Shown here: piece after piece, positions 1 to 9,629 of the stretch
Numbering within the stretch: position 1 is the stretch's first letter
Layout: every line of letters starts with the position of its first letter
DNA from: Alphaproteobacteria bacterium
GTDB lineage: Bacteria > Pseudomonadota > Alphaproteobacteria > JAEULC01
Direction of reading: 5' to 3'
DNA: 64,000 nucleotides
NCBI GenBank assembly: GCA_023150455.1
Contig: JAKLKW010000012.1
Location: 1-64,000 of the forward strand
Position numbers and translations under genes: made by a program
The notes under the pieces: model-generated
What the model was told of the DNA's origin: nothing
Database searches by the model: none
The model's input: only the letters and a program-made list of their open reading frames with translations

Positions 1-77
1 GCGGCGATGCGGCCGAGGTCGGTGCGGCCGTCCACGCCCTTGCCGTATTGGATGTTCCAGGTCAGCAACGAAGTCAT
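1..77 (-). CDS. Endonuclease/exonuclease/phosphatase family protein, N-terminal fragment
   Basis: Reading leftward from the ATG at 77, 25 codons are visible before the window ends. They contain LTWNIQYGKG, the first beta strand and Asn motif that opens Mg-dependent EEP-fold hydrolases (exonuclease III/DNase I-like). The catalytic Glu, Asp and His lie outside the window, so the substrate (nucleic acid, sphingolipid or inositol phosphate) cannot be inferred. It is divergent from the thioesterase gene, with about 95 bp between the two starts. Confidence 0.7.
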   Translation of the reverse strand, partial: MTSLLTWNIQYGKGVDGRTDLGRIA

Positions 78-172
78 TCGGCCCGCCATTTCCGCCCTTC
101 CGGACGGCGGCGAAGGTTGCGCATTGCCGCGCGCTTGGCAATGCTGGGCGATCCCGAGCGCGAGGAGCATCC

Positions 173-658
173 GTGAACGACCTTTCCGCGACCGACCGAA
201 GCTTCGGCGTCCCGCCGTCGGAGACGCTCCGCCGCATGAGCGGGCTCGAGTTCCTGTCGGCGATCATCGCCGGCACGTTGCCGACGCCACCGATCTGCCG
301 CACGCTCGATTTCCGCCTGGTCGAGGTGGAGAAGGGCAGGGCCGCGTTCGCAGGCAATCCGTCGCGCGACTTCTACAACCCGATCGGCAGCGTGCACGGC
401 GGATACGCCGCCACGTTGCTCGATTCCTGCATGGGCTGCGCCGTGCACACGATGATGGAAGCGGGCCGCGGCTACACGACGCTCGAGCTCAAGGTCAACC
501 TGGTGCGGCCGATCACCGAAACGACCGGCGCCCTGCGGGCGGAAGGGCGCATCATCCATGCCGGGCGCACCACCGCGACCGCGGAGGGCCGGTTGACCGA
601 TGCGGCCGGGAAGCTGCTGGCGCACGGCACCACGACTTGCGCCGTTTTCGCGCTCTGA
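173..658 (+). CDS. PaaI-family hotdog-fold acyl-CoA thioesterase
   Basis: The 161-residue protein has the 4HBT hotdog-fold layout. A variable N-terminus is followed by GSVHGGYAATLLDSCMG at about residues 75-91, where family members keep the HGG motif and an acidic residue on the central helix. The chain ends in the usual beta strands (TTLELKVNLVRPI, then GRIIHAGRTTATAEGRL). Such enzymes hydrolyse aromatic or medium-chain acyl-CoA esters in the cytoplasm; the exact substrate cannot be read here. Length is normal for the family. The ATG at 173 is preceded by GAGGAGCATCC, a good ribosome binding site. The gene stands alone ahead of doxX. Confidence 0.85.
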   Translation: MNDLSATDRSFGVPPSETLRRMSGLEFLSAIIAGTLPTPPICRTLDFRLVEVEKGRAAFAGNPSRDFYNPIGSVHGGYAATLLDSCMGCAVHTMMEAGRGYTTLELKVNLVRPITETTGALRAEGRIIHAGRTTATAEGRLTDAAGKLLAHGTTTCAVFAL

Positions 659-761
659 TCGCCTTCCTCTCACGATGTCTTGAAGCCCGGCGCCATTGAC
701 GCCGCCGCGGCGGCGGGCAATCGATGCCGCCGCTGATGCACCTTCAATCGGGGGAAGAACG

Positions 762-1229
762 ATGGCTGCTTCGTCGACCGACTCGCGCTTGATCATCCCG
801 GCGCTCGCCGGGCTCTATGACGCGCTCGCCTGCGCCGCCTATCCGATCGTGCGCATCACGGCGGGTCTGTTCCTGATGCCGCACGGCGCGCAGAAGCTGT
901 TCGGCATGTGGGGCGGGAACATCGAAGCGACCGCGGGTTTCTTCGAGAAAGTCGGCCTGTCGCCGGGCCTGCCGCTCGCCTATCTGGTCGGCTTCATCGA
1001 GTTCTTCGGCGGACTATGCGTGGCGATCGGGTTCCTGACGCGCCCCTTCGCGGCCGCCGGCGCCTTCCTGCTGTTCGTCGCCGCGTTCAAGGTGCATCTC
1101 GGCGCCGGCTTCTTCGTCAACAAGGGCGGCTACGAATACGCCCTGATGTGGGCGCTGCTGATGGTCGCGGTCTTCTGTCGCGGCCCGGGCCCGTTCTCGG
1201 TCGACCGGCGGATCGGGAAGGAGTTCTAG
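762..1229 (+). CDS. DoxX family membrane protein
   Basis: The 155-residue product has four predicted membrane helices and the DoxX signature: RITAGLFLMPHGAQKLFG at the end of helix 1, then GLPLAYLVGFIEFFGGLCV. It ends with VDRRIGKEF on the cytoplasmic side. DoxX proteins are small inner-membrane proteins linked to quinone-coupled or redox-stress functions. I started at the ATG at 762 because GGGGAAG sits just upstream; an ATG-type extension to 696 would add a charged, non-conserved leader. It converges with the PAS gene 19 bp downstream. Confidence 0.85.
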   Translation: MAASSTDSRLIIPALAGLYDALACAAYPIVRITAGLFLMPHGAQKLFGMWGGNIEATAGFFEKVGLSPGLPLAYLVGFIEFFGGLCVAIGFLTRPFAAAGAFLLFVAAFKVHLGAGFFVNKGGYEYALMWALLMVAVFCRGPGPFSVDRRIGKEF

Positions 1230-1248
1230 CGGCCCGGACCGGGCACGC

Positions 1249-1752
1249 TCAAAGATCGATATAGGTCGTCTGCAGGCTCTCGGTCATGAACAGCAGCTCG
1301 GTCGGCTCGCCCGGGAAATCGTAGACCGTGGCGCCGATGAGCGCATTGGCGATCTCGCCGTCGTCGGACAGCGGCAGCGTGACGCGCTCGCCGGGAACCC
1401 GCCGGTTGCCGGAAACCACGCAGAAGCCGATCGTGCGGGTGGCTTGGCGGCGCACCACCATCGACAGGAACCGGTTGGTGATCTCGGGCACGCGTTCGGG
1501 CGGAAAGATCTCGTCGATGAAGCGCCCGAGCGGCGAGGGATGGAACAACCGCTTCACCTGCTCGCCGATCAGGCGGCAGCGGAAGCGATCCGGCGGCACG
1601 TAGTCGTAGAGCCAGATGAACGGGAGGATGGACGGAATGGCCGCGGGATCGATGTCCTCGCTCCGCGGCATCGGCCGGTCGCCCCGGCGCGAGAGCCAGT
1701 AGGCACACAGCAGCCGCAGACGCTCGTCCTGAACGACGGAGAACTTCTCCAT
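1249..1752 (-). CDS. PAS domain-containing protein (PAS_5 type)
   Basis: About 167 residues make a single small sensor-like domain with no membrane segment and no attached kinase, cyclase or HTH. The layout (LLCAYWLSRRG, then DIDPAAIPSILPFIWLYDY, then FRCRLIGEQV) matches the alphaproteobacterial PAS_5 family, usually annotated only as PAS domain protein. The ligand is unknown. The internal ATG at 1752 is preferred to a GTG at 1776 because the family begins close to the first helix. It is an orphan gene, convergent with doxX. Confidence 0.75.
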   Translation of the reverse strand: MEKFSVVQDERLRLLCAYWLSRRGDRPMPRSEDIDPAAIPSILPFIWLYDYVPPDRFRCRLIGEQVKRLFHPSPLGRFIDEIFPPERVPEITNRFLSMVVRRQATRTIGFCVVSGNRRVPGERVTLPLSDDGEIANALIGATVYDFPGEPTELLFMTESLQTTYIDL

Positions 1753-1874
1753 TCGGCGGTCGGCTCCCATCGCCACCGGTCGCGGAGGGCAGGCCGGTTG
1801 AGGGAACCTCGCACCATCCGGAACGACCTCCGTCGATCACGCTCGGGGCATCTTATCAGCGTGGCCGCGGATGA

Positions 1875-2663
1875 CTACCCCGCCTGGGTGCTGCGCGACA
1901 GGAACGGCGCGACCACGGCCAGGAATGCGTCCGGCCGCTCGGCGTGGACCCAGTGGCCCGCCTCCGCCACGCGCTCGATGCGGGCGCGCGGGAACAGGCG
2001 CCGGATGGTCGGCTCGTGCTCGGGCCGCACGTAGTCGGAGCGGGCGCCGGCGACGAACAAGGTCGGGCCGGCATAGGCGCTGCCGGCCCGGACTGCGGGA
2101 AAGCCGGCGAGCTCAGCCATGCCGCGCTCGATCGCAGCGAGATTCAGGCGCCAGCTGGTGCGATCTCCCTCGATCACGAGGTTCTGCAGCAGGAAAGCGC
2201 GCACCGCCGCGTCCGGCACGGCCTCCGTGAGCGGAGCGTCGGCGTCGGCCCGCCGCCTGACCCGGCCCAGGTCGAGTGCGCGCATCGCCCGGACATAGGC
2301 AAGCAGCGTGGGCGGATTGCGTGCCGGGGCGACATCGACGACCACGAGCCGCTCGACCAGCTCCGGGTTACCGAGCGCCAGCATCATCGCTGTCTTGCCG
2401 CCCATGCTGTGGCCGATCACGGCGAGGCGGCCGAGGCGGCGGGCGGTGGCGAATGCCCGAACGTCTTCGGCCATTTCGGCGTAGCCCATGGTCTCGGCCC
2501 ATGGCGAGGCGCCGTGGTTGCGCAGGTCGAGCGCGATAACGCGATGCGATGCCGCCAGCTTCTGCGCGATCGAGGCCCAGTTGCGGCCCGAGCCGAACAA
2601 CCCGTGCAGCACCAGGACCGGCGGTCCCGCACCGTATTCCGCGGCCGCGAGCTCAATCGTCAT
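1875..2663 (-). CDS. Alpha/beta hydrolase, YbfF-like esterase
   Basis: The 262-residue protein is a complete alpha/beta hydrolase. LHGLFGSGRNW near residue 20 forms the oxyanion loop. GHSMGG near residue 85 is the nucleophile elbow with catalytic Ser. A late Asp (AGARSDYV) and His (AGHWVHAE) complete the triad. The LFGSGRNW and DLRNHG motifs resemble acyl-CoA-type esterases such as YbfF. It is the last gene of the hyu/peptide-transporter operon, 6 bp after the ATPase gene. It may therefore hydrolyse an ester or amide made or imported by the operon, but this is inference. Confidence 0.85.
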   Translation of the reverse strand: MTIELAAAEYGAGPPVLVLHGLFGSGRNWASIAQKLAASHRVIALDLRNHGASPWAETMGYAEMAEDVRAFATARRLGRLAVIGHSMGGKTAMMLALGNPELVERLVVVDVAPARNPPTLLAYVRAMRALDLGRVRRRADADAPLTEAVPDAAVRAFLLQNLVIEGDRTSWRLNLAAIERGMAELAGFPAVRAGSAYAGPTLFVAGARSDYVRPEHEPTIRRLFPRARIERVAEAGHWVHAERPDAFLAVVAPFLSRSTQAG

Positions 2664-2669
2664 GACGCC

Positions 2670-3646
2670 TCACGATCGCCGCAGCTCCTCCGCGCGAAGG
2701 CAGGCGACGGCCCGCCCAGCGTCGAACGGCCTGAGCGCCGGAACCACCGCGCGGCAGGCTTCGGTCGCATGCGCGCAGCGCGTGCGGAAGGCGCAACCCG
2801 ACGGCGGTGCGGCCGGATCCGGGGGCTCGCCTGCGACGGAAGCCTTGCGCTGCCGCGGGCCGCGCGCCAGCGTCGGCGTGGCTGCGAGCAACGCCTGGGT
2901 ATAGGGATGCGCCGGCGCGCCGAACACGGCGCCGGTCGGGCCTTGCTCGACGACGCGGCCGAGATACATGACCACGACGCGCTCGCTGAGATGCCGGACC
3001 ACGTGCAGGTCGTGGCTGATGAACAGCATCGCCAGGCCGAGCTCGGTGCGCAGCTCCGCGAGGAGGTTGACCACCTGGGCCTGGACCGAGACGTCGAGCG
3101 AGGAGACCGGCTCGTCGGCGACGATGAAGTCGGGCGACGTCGCGAGCGCGCGCGCGATCGCGATCCGCTGGCGCTGCCCGCCGGAGAACTGGTGCGGCAG
3201 CCGGCCGGCCTGCAGCGGATCGAGGCCGACGCGCCGCAGCAGCGACGCGACCTGCTCGCGCGCCGTTCCTGCGTCGGCAAGACCGTGGATCAGCATGCCG
3301 TCGGCGATCTGGTCGCCCACGGTCCGGCGCGGATCGAGGCTGGCATAGGGATCCTGGAACACGACCTGCATCCGCCGCCGCAGCGAACGCAGCGCGGCGG
3401 GCGCCACGGCGCCGAGGTCCTGGCCGTCGAACAGCACGCGACCGGCGCTCGGCGCGACCAGCCTGAGCATCAGCCGCCCGAGCGTGGTCTTGCCGCAGCC
3501 GGACTCGCCGACGATGCCGACCGTCTCGCCGCGACCGACGGCGAGGTCGACCCCGCGTACCGCCATCACTTCACGCCCGCGCGCGAACAGGCCCTGGCGC
3601 GCGCGGAAGCCGCGGCTGACCCCTTCGGCGCGGACCAGCGCGCCCG

Positions 3647-3650
<4 letters not shown>
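2670..3650 (-). CDS. Oligopeptide-type ABC importer ATPase (DppF/OppF-like)
   Basis: A 326-residue ATPase energises uptake through the neighbouring permeases. Walker A GESGCGKTT is at residues 48-56. A Q-loop (VFQDPYASLDP), the signature FSGGQRQR and Walker B (VADEPVSSLD) follow. The C-terminal oligo_HPY region carries the cysteine pattern GCAFRTRCAHATEAC typical of Dpp/Opp ATPases. The start ATG at 3650 overlaps the stop of the preceding gene as ATGA, so translation is probably coupled. Paired with the fused ATPase upstream, it completes the two-ATPase set that this importer class requires. Confidence 0.92.
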
Positions 3651-5508
<1,858 letters not shown>

Positions 5509-5509
<1 letters not shown>

Positions 5510-6462
5510 CAGCCGTGACGCACGCGCGGGTCGAGCACCGCGTAGAGCAGGTCGACCAGGAGATTGAGCAGGACGAACAGGACCGAGATCACCAGCACGA
5601 TGCCAATCACCTCGGGATAGTCGCGCGCCTCGACCGCGCTGACGAGGTAGCCGGAAAGCCCCGGCCAGTTGAAGACGAACTCCACCAGCACGGTGCCGCC
5701 GAGCAGCGAGCCGAGATGGAGGGCAAGGACGGTGACGACCGGGATCAGCGCCGTGCGCACGACGTGGTGCAGCACGATGCGCCGCGGCGTCAGCCCCTTC
5801 GCCTGGGCGGCGCGGACATAGTCGCGGCCGAGCACTTCGAGCACGGAGGAACGCGTCATGCGGAAGACGATGGCGCTGAGGCCGACGGCGATCGTGCCCG
5901 CGGGCATGGCAAGCAGCATCAGGTGCTGCAGCGGGTCCCGTTCGAACGCGACGAAGCCGCCGGCCGAGACCCAGCGCAGCTTCTGGGCGAAGACCAGGAT
6001 GGCAATCGTGCCGAGGACGAACACCGGAACCGAAAGGAAGATGCCGGAGAGGACCGACAGCGCGCGGTCGGCGTGGCCGCCGGCGCGCAGCGCGGCCCAG
6101 GTGCCGGCCGGAAGGCCGAACACGAGCGCGAGCACGGCAGCCACGCCGATCAGCTCCAGCGTGCGCGGCAGCCGCAGCCGGATCTCGTCGGCGACGGAAT
6201 GCTCGTCGCGCAGCGATACGCCGAGGTCGCCGTGCAGGATGCCGGCGACATACTCGACATAGCGGGCGAGAATCGGCCGATCGAGGCCGAGCTTCTGCCT
6301 GAGTTCGGCCACCGCGCCCGGGTCCGGCGCCACGCCACCCTGCGACAGGAGAAGCTCCGCCGGGTCGCCCGGCACGAGGTGGATGGCCAGGAAGACGAAA
6401 GTGACGACCACCCAGATGAGCGCGAGCGCGACCAGCAGGCGCCGCGCCGCGTAGCCGCGCAT
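5509..6462 (-). CDS. Oligopeptide-type ABC importer permease (DppB-like)
   Basis: The 317-residue permease has an N-terminal helix (RRLLVALALIWVVVTFVFL), the periplasmic LVPGDPAE segment typical of DppB/OppB, and a BPD_transp_1 region. Its ATPase-coupling loop is the RDYVRAAQAKGLTPRRI segment. With the fused permease-ATPase it would form the membrane channel. It starts 4 bp after the solute-binding protein gene and is clearly in the same operon. Substrate class (peptides, opines, nickel or other) cannot be fixed from the permease sequence. Confidence 0.93.
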
Positions 6463-6466
6463 CGCC

Positions 6467-7987
6467 TCAGCCGACGCTGGCTTCCTCGAGCGTTATGCCG
6501 GAGTGGAAGGTCAAGGCGCCCGGCAGGTTCTTGAAGCCGGTCACCTCCTTGCGCGTGGCGTAGCCCTGGCTTCGCCAGGCGAGACCCACGATCGGCGCCT
6601 CGGCGATGGCGAGCGTCTCCATCTCCTTGTAGATCGCCTTGCGCTTGGCGGCGTCGAACTCGGCGCGTCCGGCCTTGAGCAGCGCGCTGATGCGCGGCGC
6701 CTTGAGGCCGAAGCTGCGCACGTAGGACGGCGACAGGCTGTCGTCGATCAGGTTGGCGAGGGCGTCCGGGTCGTTGCTGTCGGTCGCCGTGCCCATGACG
6801 CCGAGGTCGAACTGGCCCTTGTTCCCCAGCGCCACGCGCGTCGCCCAGTCCGGCAGGTTGAGCTCGAGGTTGACGCCGACCGCGGCGAGGTTCTGCTGCA
6901 CGATCTCGGCCGTGTCCTTGTGCATGCCGTATTGCGCCGTCGACAGCAGGCCGCTGCTGAAGCCGTTCGGATGCCCGGTCTCGGCCAGCAGCTTCTTGGC
7001 GAGCGCCGGGTCGTAGTTCCAGCCGTCCTTGAGCTCGGCATTGAAGAAGGCGCTCGCCTCGGCGATCGGCAGATGCGCCAGCGGCGAGCCGCGGCCGAAG
7101 AACGCCGCCTTGACGATCTCCTCGCGCTTGATCGCGTGGCCCACGGCCTTGCGCACGCGCGCGTCGTTGAACGGGGGCTTCGACGCGTTGAACACCAGGT
7201 ACATGAACGGTCCGTCGACCGTGTCGAGGTTGAGCTTGGGGTCCTTGGAGATCACTTCCATGGACTGCCAGGGAACGTACTCGATGAGATCCACGTCGCC
7301 GGCCTGGAGCGCGGCGACGCGCAGGTTCTCGTCGGCGTAGGCGACGGCGCGCACGCCTTTCAGCTTCGGCAGGCCCGGCTTGTAGTATTTCGGAAAAGCC
7401 TCCAGCTCGATCGCAACGCCGCGCTCCTGCGCCTTCAGCACGAACGGGCCGGCGCCGATCGGCTGCGCCGAGGTCGACTTGCGCGACATGATCGGCAGGT
7501 GATAGCTCGCCATCCACAGCGGCAGCGTGGCCGAGGGCTGCTTCATCACGAAGCGCACGGTGCGGTCGTCGGGCGTCTCGACGCGCTCGACGCCCTGCAT
7601 CTCGGCGCGGAAATAGGCCGAGGATTTCGGATCGGCAATCTGCTCGATCGTCCACTTCACGTCGGCGCTGGTGACCGGGTCGCCATTGTGGAAGGTCGCG
7701 TTGCGCAGCTTGAATACCCACGCCGTCGTGCCTTCGGCTGCCCAGCTTTCCGCCAGCTCGCCGCGCAGGACGCCCTTGGCGTCGTAGGACAGGAGGCCGC
7801 GATAGATGGCGAGCTTGATCGTGCCCGCCGCCGTGCCGGTATTGGCCCAGGGCTGGATGCTGGGCGGGTAGCTCGACAGGCCGAAGGTCAGCACGCCCGG
7901 CGTGCGCGCGCGGGCGGCGGCGATGCGCAGGAAGGGCAGGGCGGCGGCGCCGGCCAAGAGGGAGCGGCGCGAGACGGACGGGATCAT
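6467..7987 (-). CDS. Periplasmic solute-binding protein, family 5 (SBP_bac_5)
   Basis: The product has 506 residues. The ATG at 7987 was chosen because GAGGAGG precedes it and translation then begins directly with a twin-arginine-like leader (SRRSLLAGAAALPFL). The mature part follows the family-5 pattern: GVLRGELAESW, the VKWTIEQIADP segment, and a C-terminal lobe ending in HSGITLEE. Family 5 proteins bind peptides, nickel-histidine or opine-like ligands. Location directly after hyuAB suggests an amide- or lactam-containing ligand that the hydantoinase-like enzyme then processes (inference). Confidence 0.92.
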   Translation of the reverse strand: MIPSVSRRSLLAGAAALPFLRIAAARARTPGVLTFGLSSYPPSIQPWANTGTAAGTIKLAIYRGLLSYDAKGVLRGELAESWAAEGTTAWVFKLRNATFHNGDPVTSADVKWTIEQIADPKSSAYFRAEMQGVERVETPDDRTVRFVMKQPSATLPLWMASYHLPIMSRKSTSAQPIGAGPFVLKAQERGVAIELEAFPKYYKPGLPKLKGVRAVAYADENLRVAALQAGDVDLIEYVPWQSMEVISKDPKLNLDTVDGPFMYLVFNASKPPFNDARVRKAVGHAIKREEIVKAAFFGRGSPLAHLPIAEASAFFNAELKDGWNYDPALAKKLLAETGHPNGFSSGLLSTAQYGMHKDTAEIVQQNLAAVGVNLELNLPDWATRVALGNKGQFDLGVMGTATDSNDPDALANLIDDSLSPSYVRSFGLKAPRISALLKAGRAEFDAAKRKAIYKEMETLAIAEAPIVGLAWRSQGYATRKEVTGFKNLPGALTFHSGITLEEASVG

Positions 7988-8000
7988 GGCGTGGGCCTCC

Positions 8001-9599
8001 TCAGCTCTTGTCGTATCCGTAGATGTCGCGGGCGGTGGCAAGGTCGATCACGCCCTCGCGCAGGTCGCGCTCGACCGCGTCGCGGGCGCGCTGCTTGGGC
8101 GGGCCGTAGCCGCCGGCGCCCGGGGTGATCACCTCGAACCACTGGCCGGCCTTGAGCGCGGCCGAGCTGCCCTTGAACTCGACGCCGGGGCCCGATACGA
8201 CGCGGCCGTTGGCGCCGGCCAGGCCGCCGAACAGGCCCCAGGAGCGCGAGCGCAGGCGCGAGACGTCGACGCGTACCCGGCAATCGGCGTCGGCGCGGTA
8301 GACGCGGCGCAGCGCCATCCCGCCGCGATACCTGCCTGCGCCGCCCGAGCCTTCGACCAGCTCGTAGCGCATCAAGGTCAGCGGATACTCGACCTCGAGC
8401 GCCTCGACCGGCAGGTTCGAGGTGTTGGTGGTGTGCACGTGCACGCCGTCGAGCCCGTCCTTGTTCGGCCGGGCGCCCGACCCGCCGCCCATGGTCTCGA
8501 GATAGACCCAGATCGATCCATTCTTGGGCTGGTGGCCGACGAAGGTCGCGACGGTGCAGGAGCTGTTGGTGCAGGCAATGACGCGGTCGGGGATCGCCTG
8601 GGCCAACGCGCCGAGGATCACGTCGGAAACGCGCTGGCAGGTCTGGATGCGGCCGTTGACCGCCGCCGGGTGCGTGCAGTTGAGGATCGTGCCCTCGGGC
8701 GCCGTCACCGTGATCGGCCTGGACAGGCCGGCATTCGGCGGGATGGTCGGATCGACCACGGACTTGATCACGTAGTAGACCGTGGCGACCAGCGCCGTGT
8801 AGGTCATGTTCACGCCGGCGCGAACCTGCGGCGGCGACTCGAAATGCAAGTGCATCGCGTCGTCCTTGACCGTGATGGACACGGCGATCGGCAGCTCGCC
8901 CGCGACGTCGGAGTTCTCGAAGATGTCCTGGAAGCGGTAGGTGCCGTCCGGGATCTTGGCGATGCCGGCGCGCATCTTGCGCTCGGCATGGTCGAGCAGC
9001 GCGTCGCCGGCCGCCAGCACCGTGTCGCGGCCGTACTTGCCGCAGAGGTCCTGGAATCGCTGCACGCCAAGCCGGTTCGCCGCCATCTGCGCGCGCAGGT
9101 CGGACAGGCGCTCGCGCGGCACCTGGCAGTTCAAGAGGATCAGGTCGAGCACGTCCTGCTGCACCTCGCCGGCGCGGTAGAGGCGCACCGGCGGGATGCG
9201 CAGGCCCTCCTGGTAGATATGCGCGTGGCCGCGGTCGGCGAAATCGGCGTGATGCGCCAGGTTGACGGTCCAGCCGGCGATGCGGCCGCCGACGAAGATC
9301 GGCTCGGCGATGACGATGTCGGGCAGATGCGTGCCGCCGCCGGCATAGGCGTCGTTGCCGATGAAGGCGTCGCCCGGCCGCATGTCCTCGATGCGATGGT
9401 TCTTCAGGATGTGCGGCACGATGCCGATGAAGCTGCCGAGATGGATCGGGATGTGCTCGGCCTGGCACAGCGTGCGGCCCCGCACGTCGAACAGGGCGGT
9501 CGAGCAATCGCGCCGCTCCTTGATGTTGGTGGAGTAGGAGGCGCGGATCAGCGCCTCGCCGGTCTCCTCCACGATGGACGACAGGGCCGAGCCGATCAC
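8001..9599 (-). CDS. hyuB: Hydantoinase B/oxoprolinase family subunit, N-terminus disturbed
   Basis: This is the large HyuB-type subunit of an ATP-dependent hydantoinase, oxoprolinase or acetone carboxylase-like enzyme. Recognisable blocks are VIGSALSSIVEETGEALIRA, the GRGAxIxGNDxY-like GDAFIGNDAYAGGG, and GGGSGARPNKDG. The frame used here starts at GTG 9599 without a ribosome binding site. An ATG at 9633 overlaps the hyuA stop as ATGA and encodes MSVTMSPAPAT, the expected leader, but it is out of phase by one base. A one-base insertion near 9600-9605 would explain this. The rest of the chain is intact. Confidence 0.88.
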   Translation of the reverse strand: MIGSALSSIVEETGEALIRASYSTNIKERRDCSTALFDVRGRTLCQAEHIPIHLGSFIGIVPHILKNHRIEDMRPGDAFIGNDAYAGGGTHLPDIVIAEPIFVGGRIAGWTVNLAHHADFADRGHAHIYQEGLRIPPVRLYRAGEVQQDVLDLILLNCQVPRERLSDLRAQMAANRLGVQRFQDLCGKYGRDTVLAAGDALLDHAERKMRAGIAKIPDGTYRFQDIFENSDVAGELPIAVSITVKDDAMHLHFESPPQVRAGVNMTYTALVATVYYVIKSVVDPTIPPNAGLSRPITVTAPEGTILNCTHPAAVNGRIQTCQRVSDVILGALAQAIPDRVIACTNSSCTVATFVGHQPKNGSIWVYLETMGGGSGARPNKDGLDGVHVHTTNTSNLPVEALEVEYPLTLMRYELVEGSGGAGRYRGGMALRRVYRADADCRVRVDVSRLRSRSWGLFGGLAGANGRVVSGPGVEFKGSSAALKAGQWFEVITPGAGGYGPPKQRARDAVERDLREGVIDLATARDIYGYDKS

Positions 9600-9629
9600 C
9601 CGTGGCCGGCGCCGGCGACATGGTGACGC

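Noticed and set aside
1232-1244. GCCCGG-A-CCGGGC between convergent doxX and PAS genes as a terminator
   Set aside because: A one-base loop cannot form a stable hairpin and there is no T-run.
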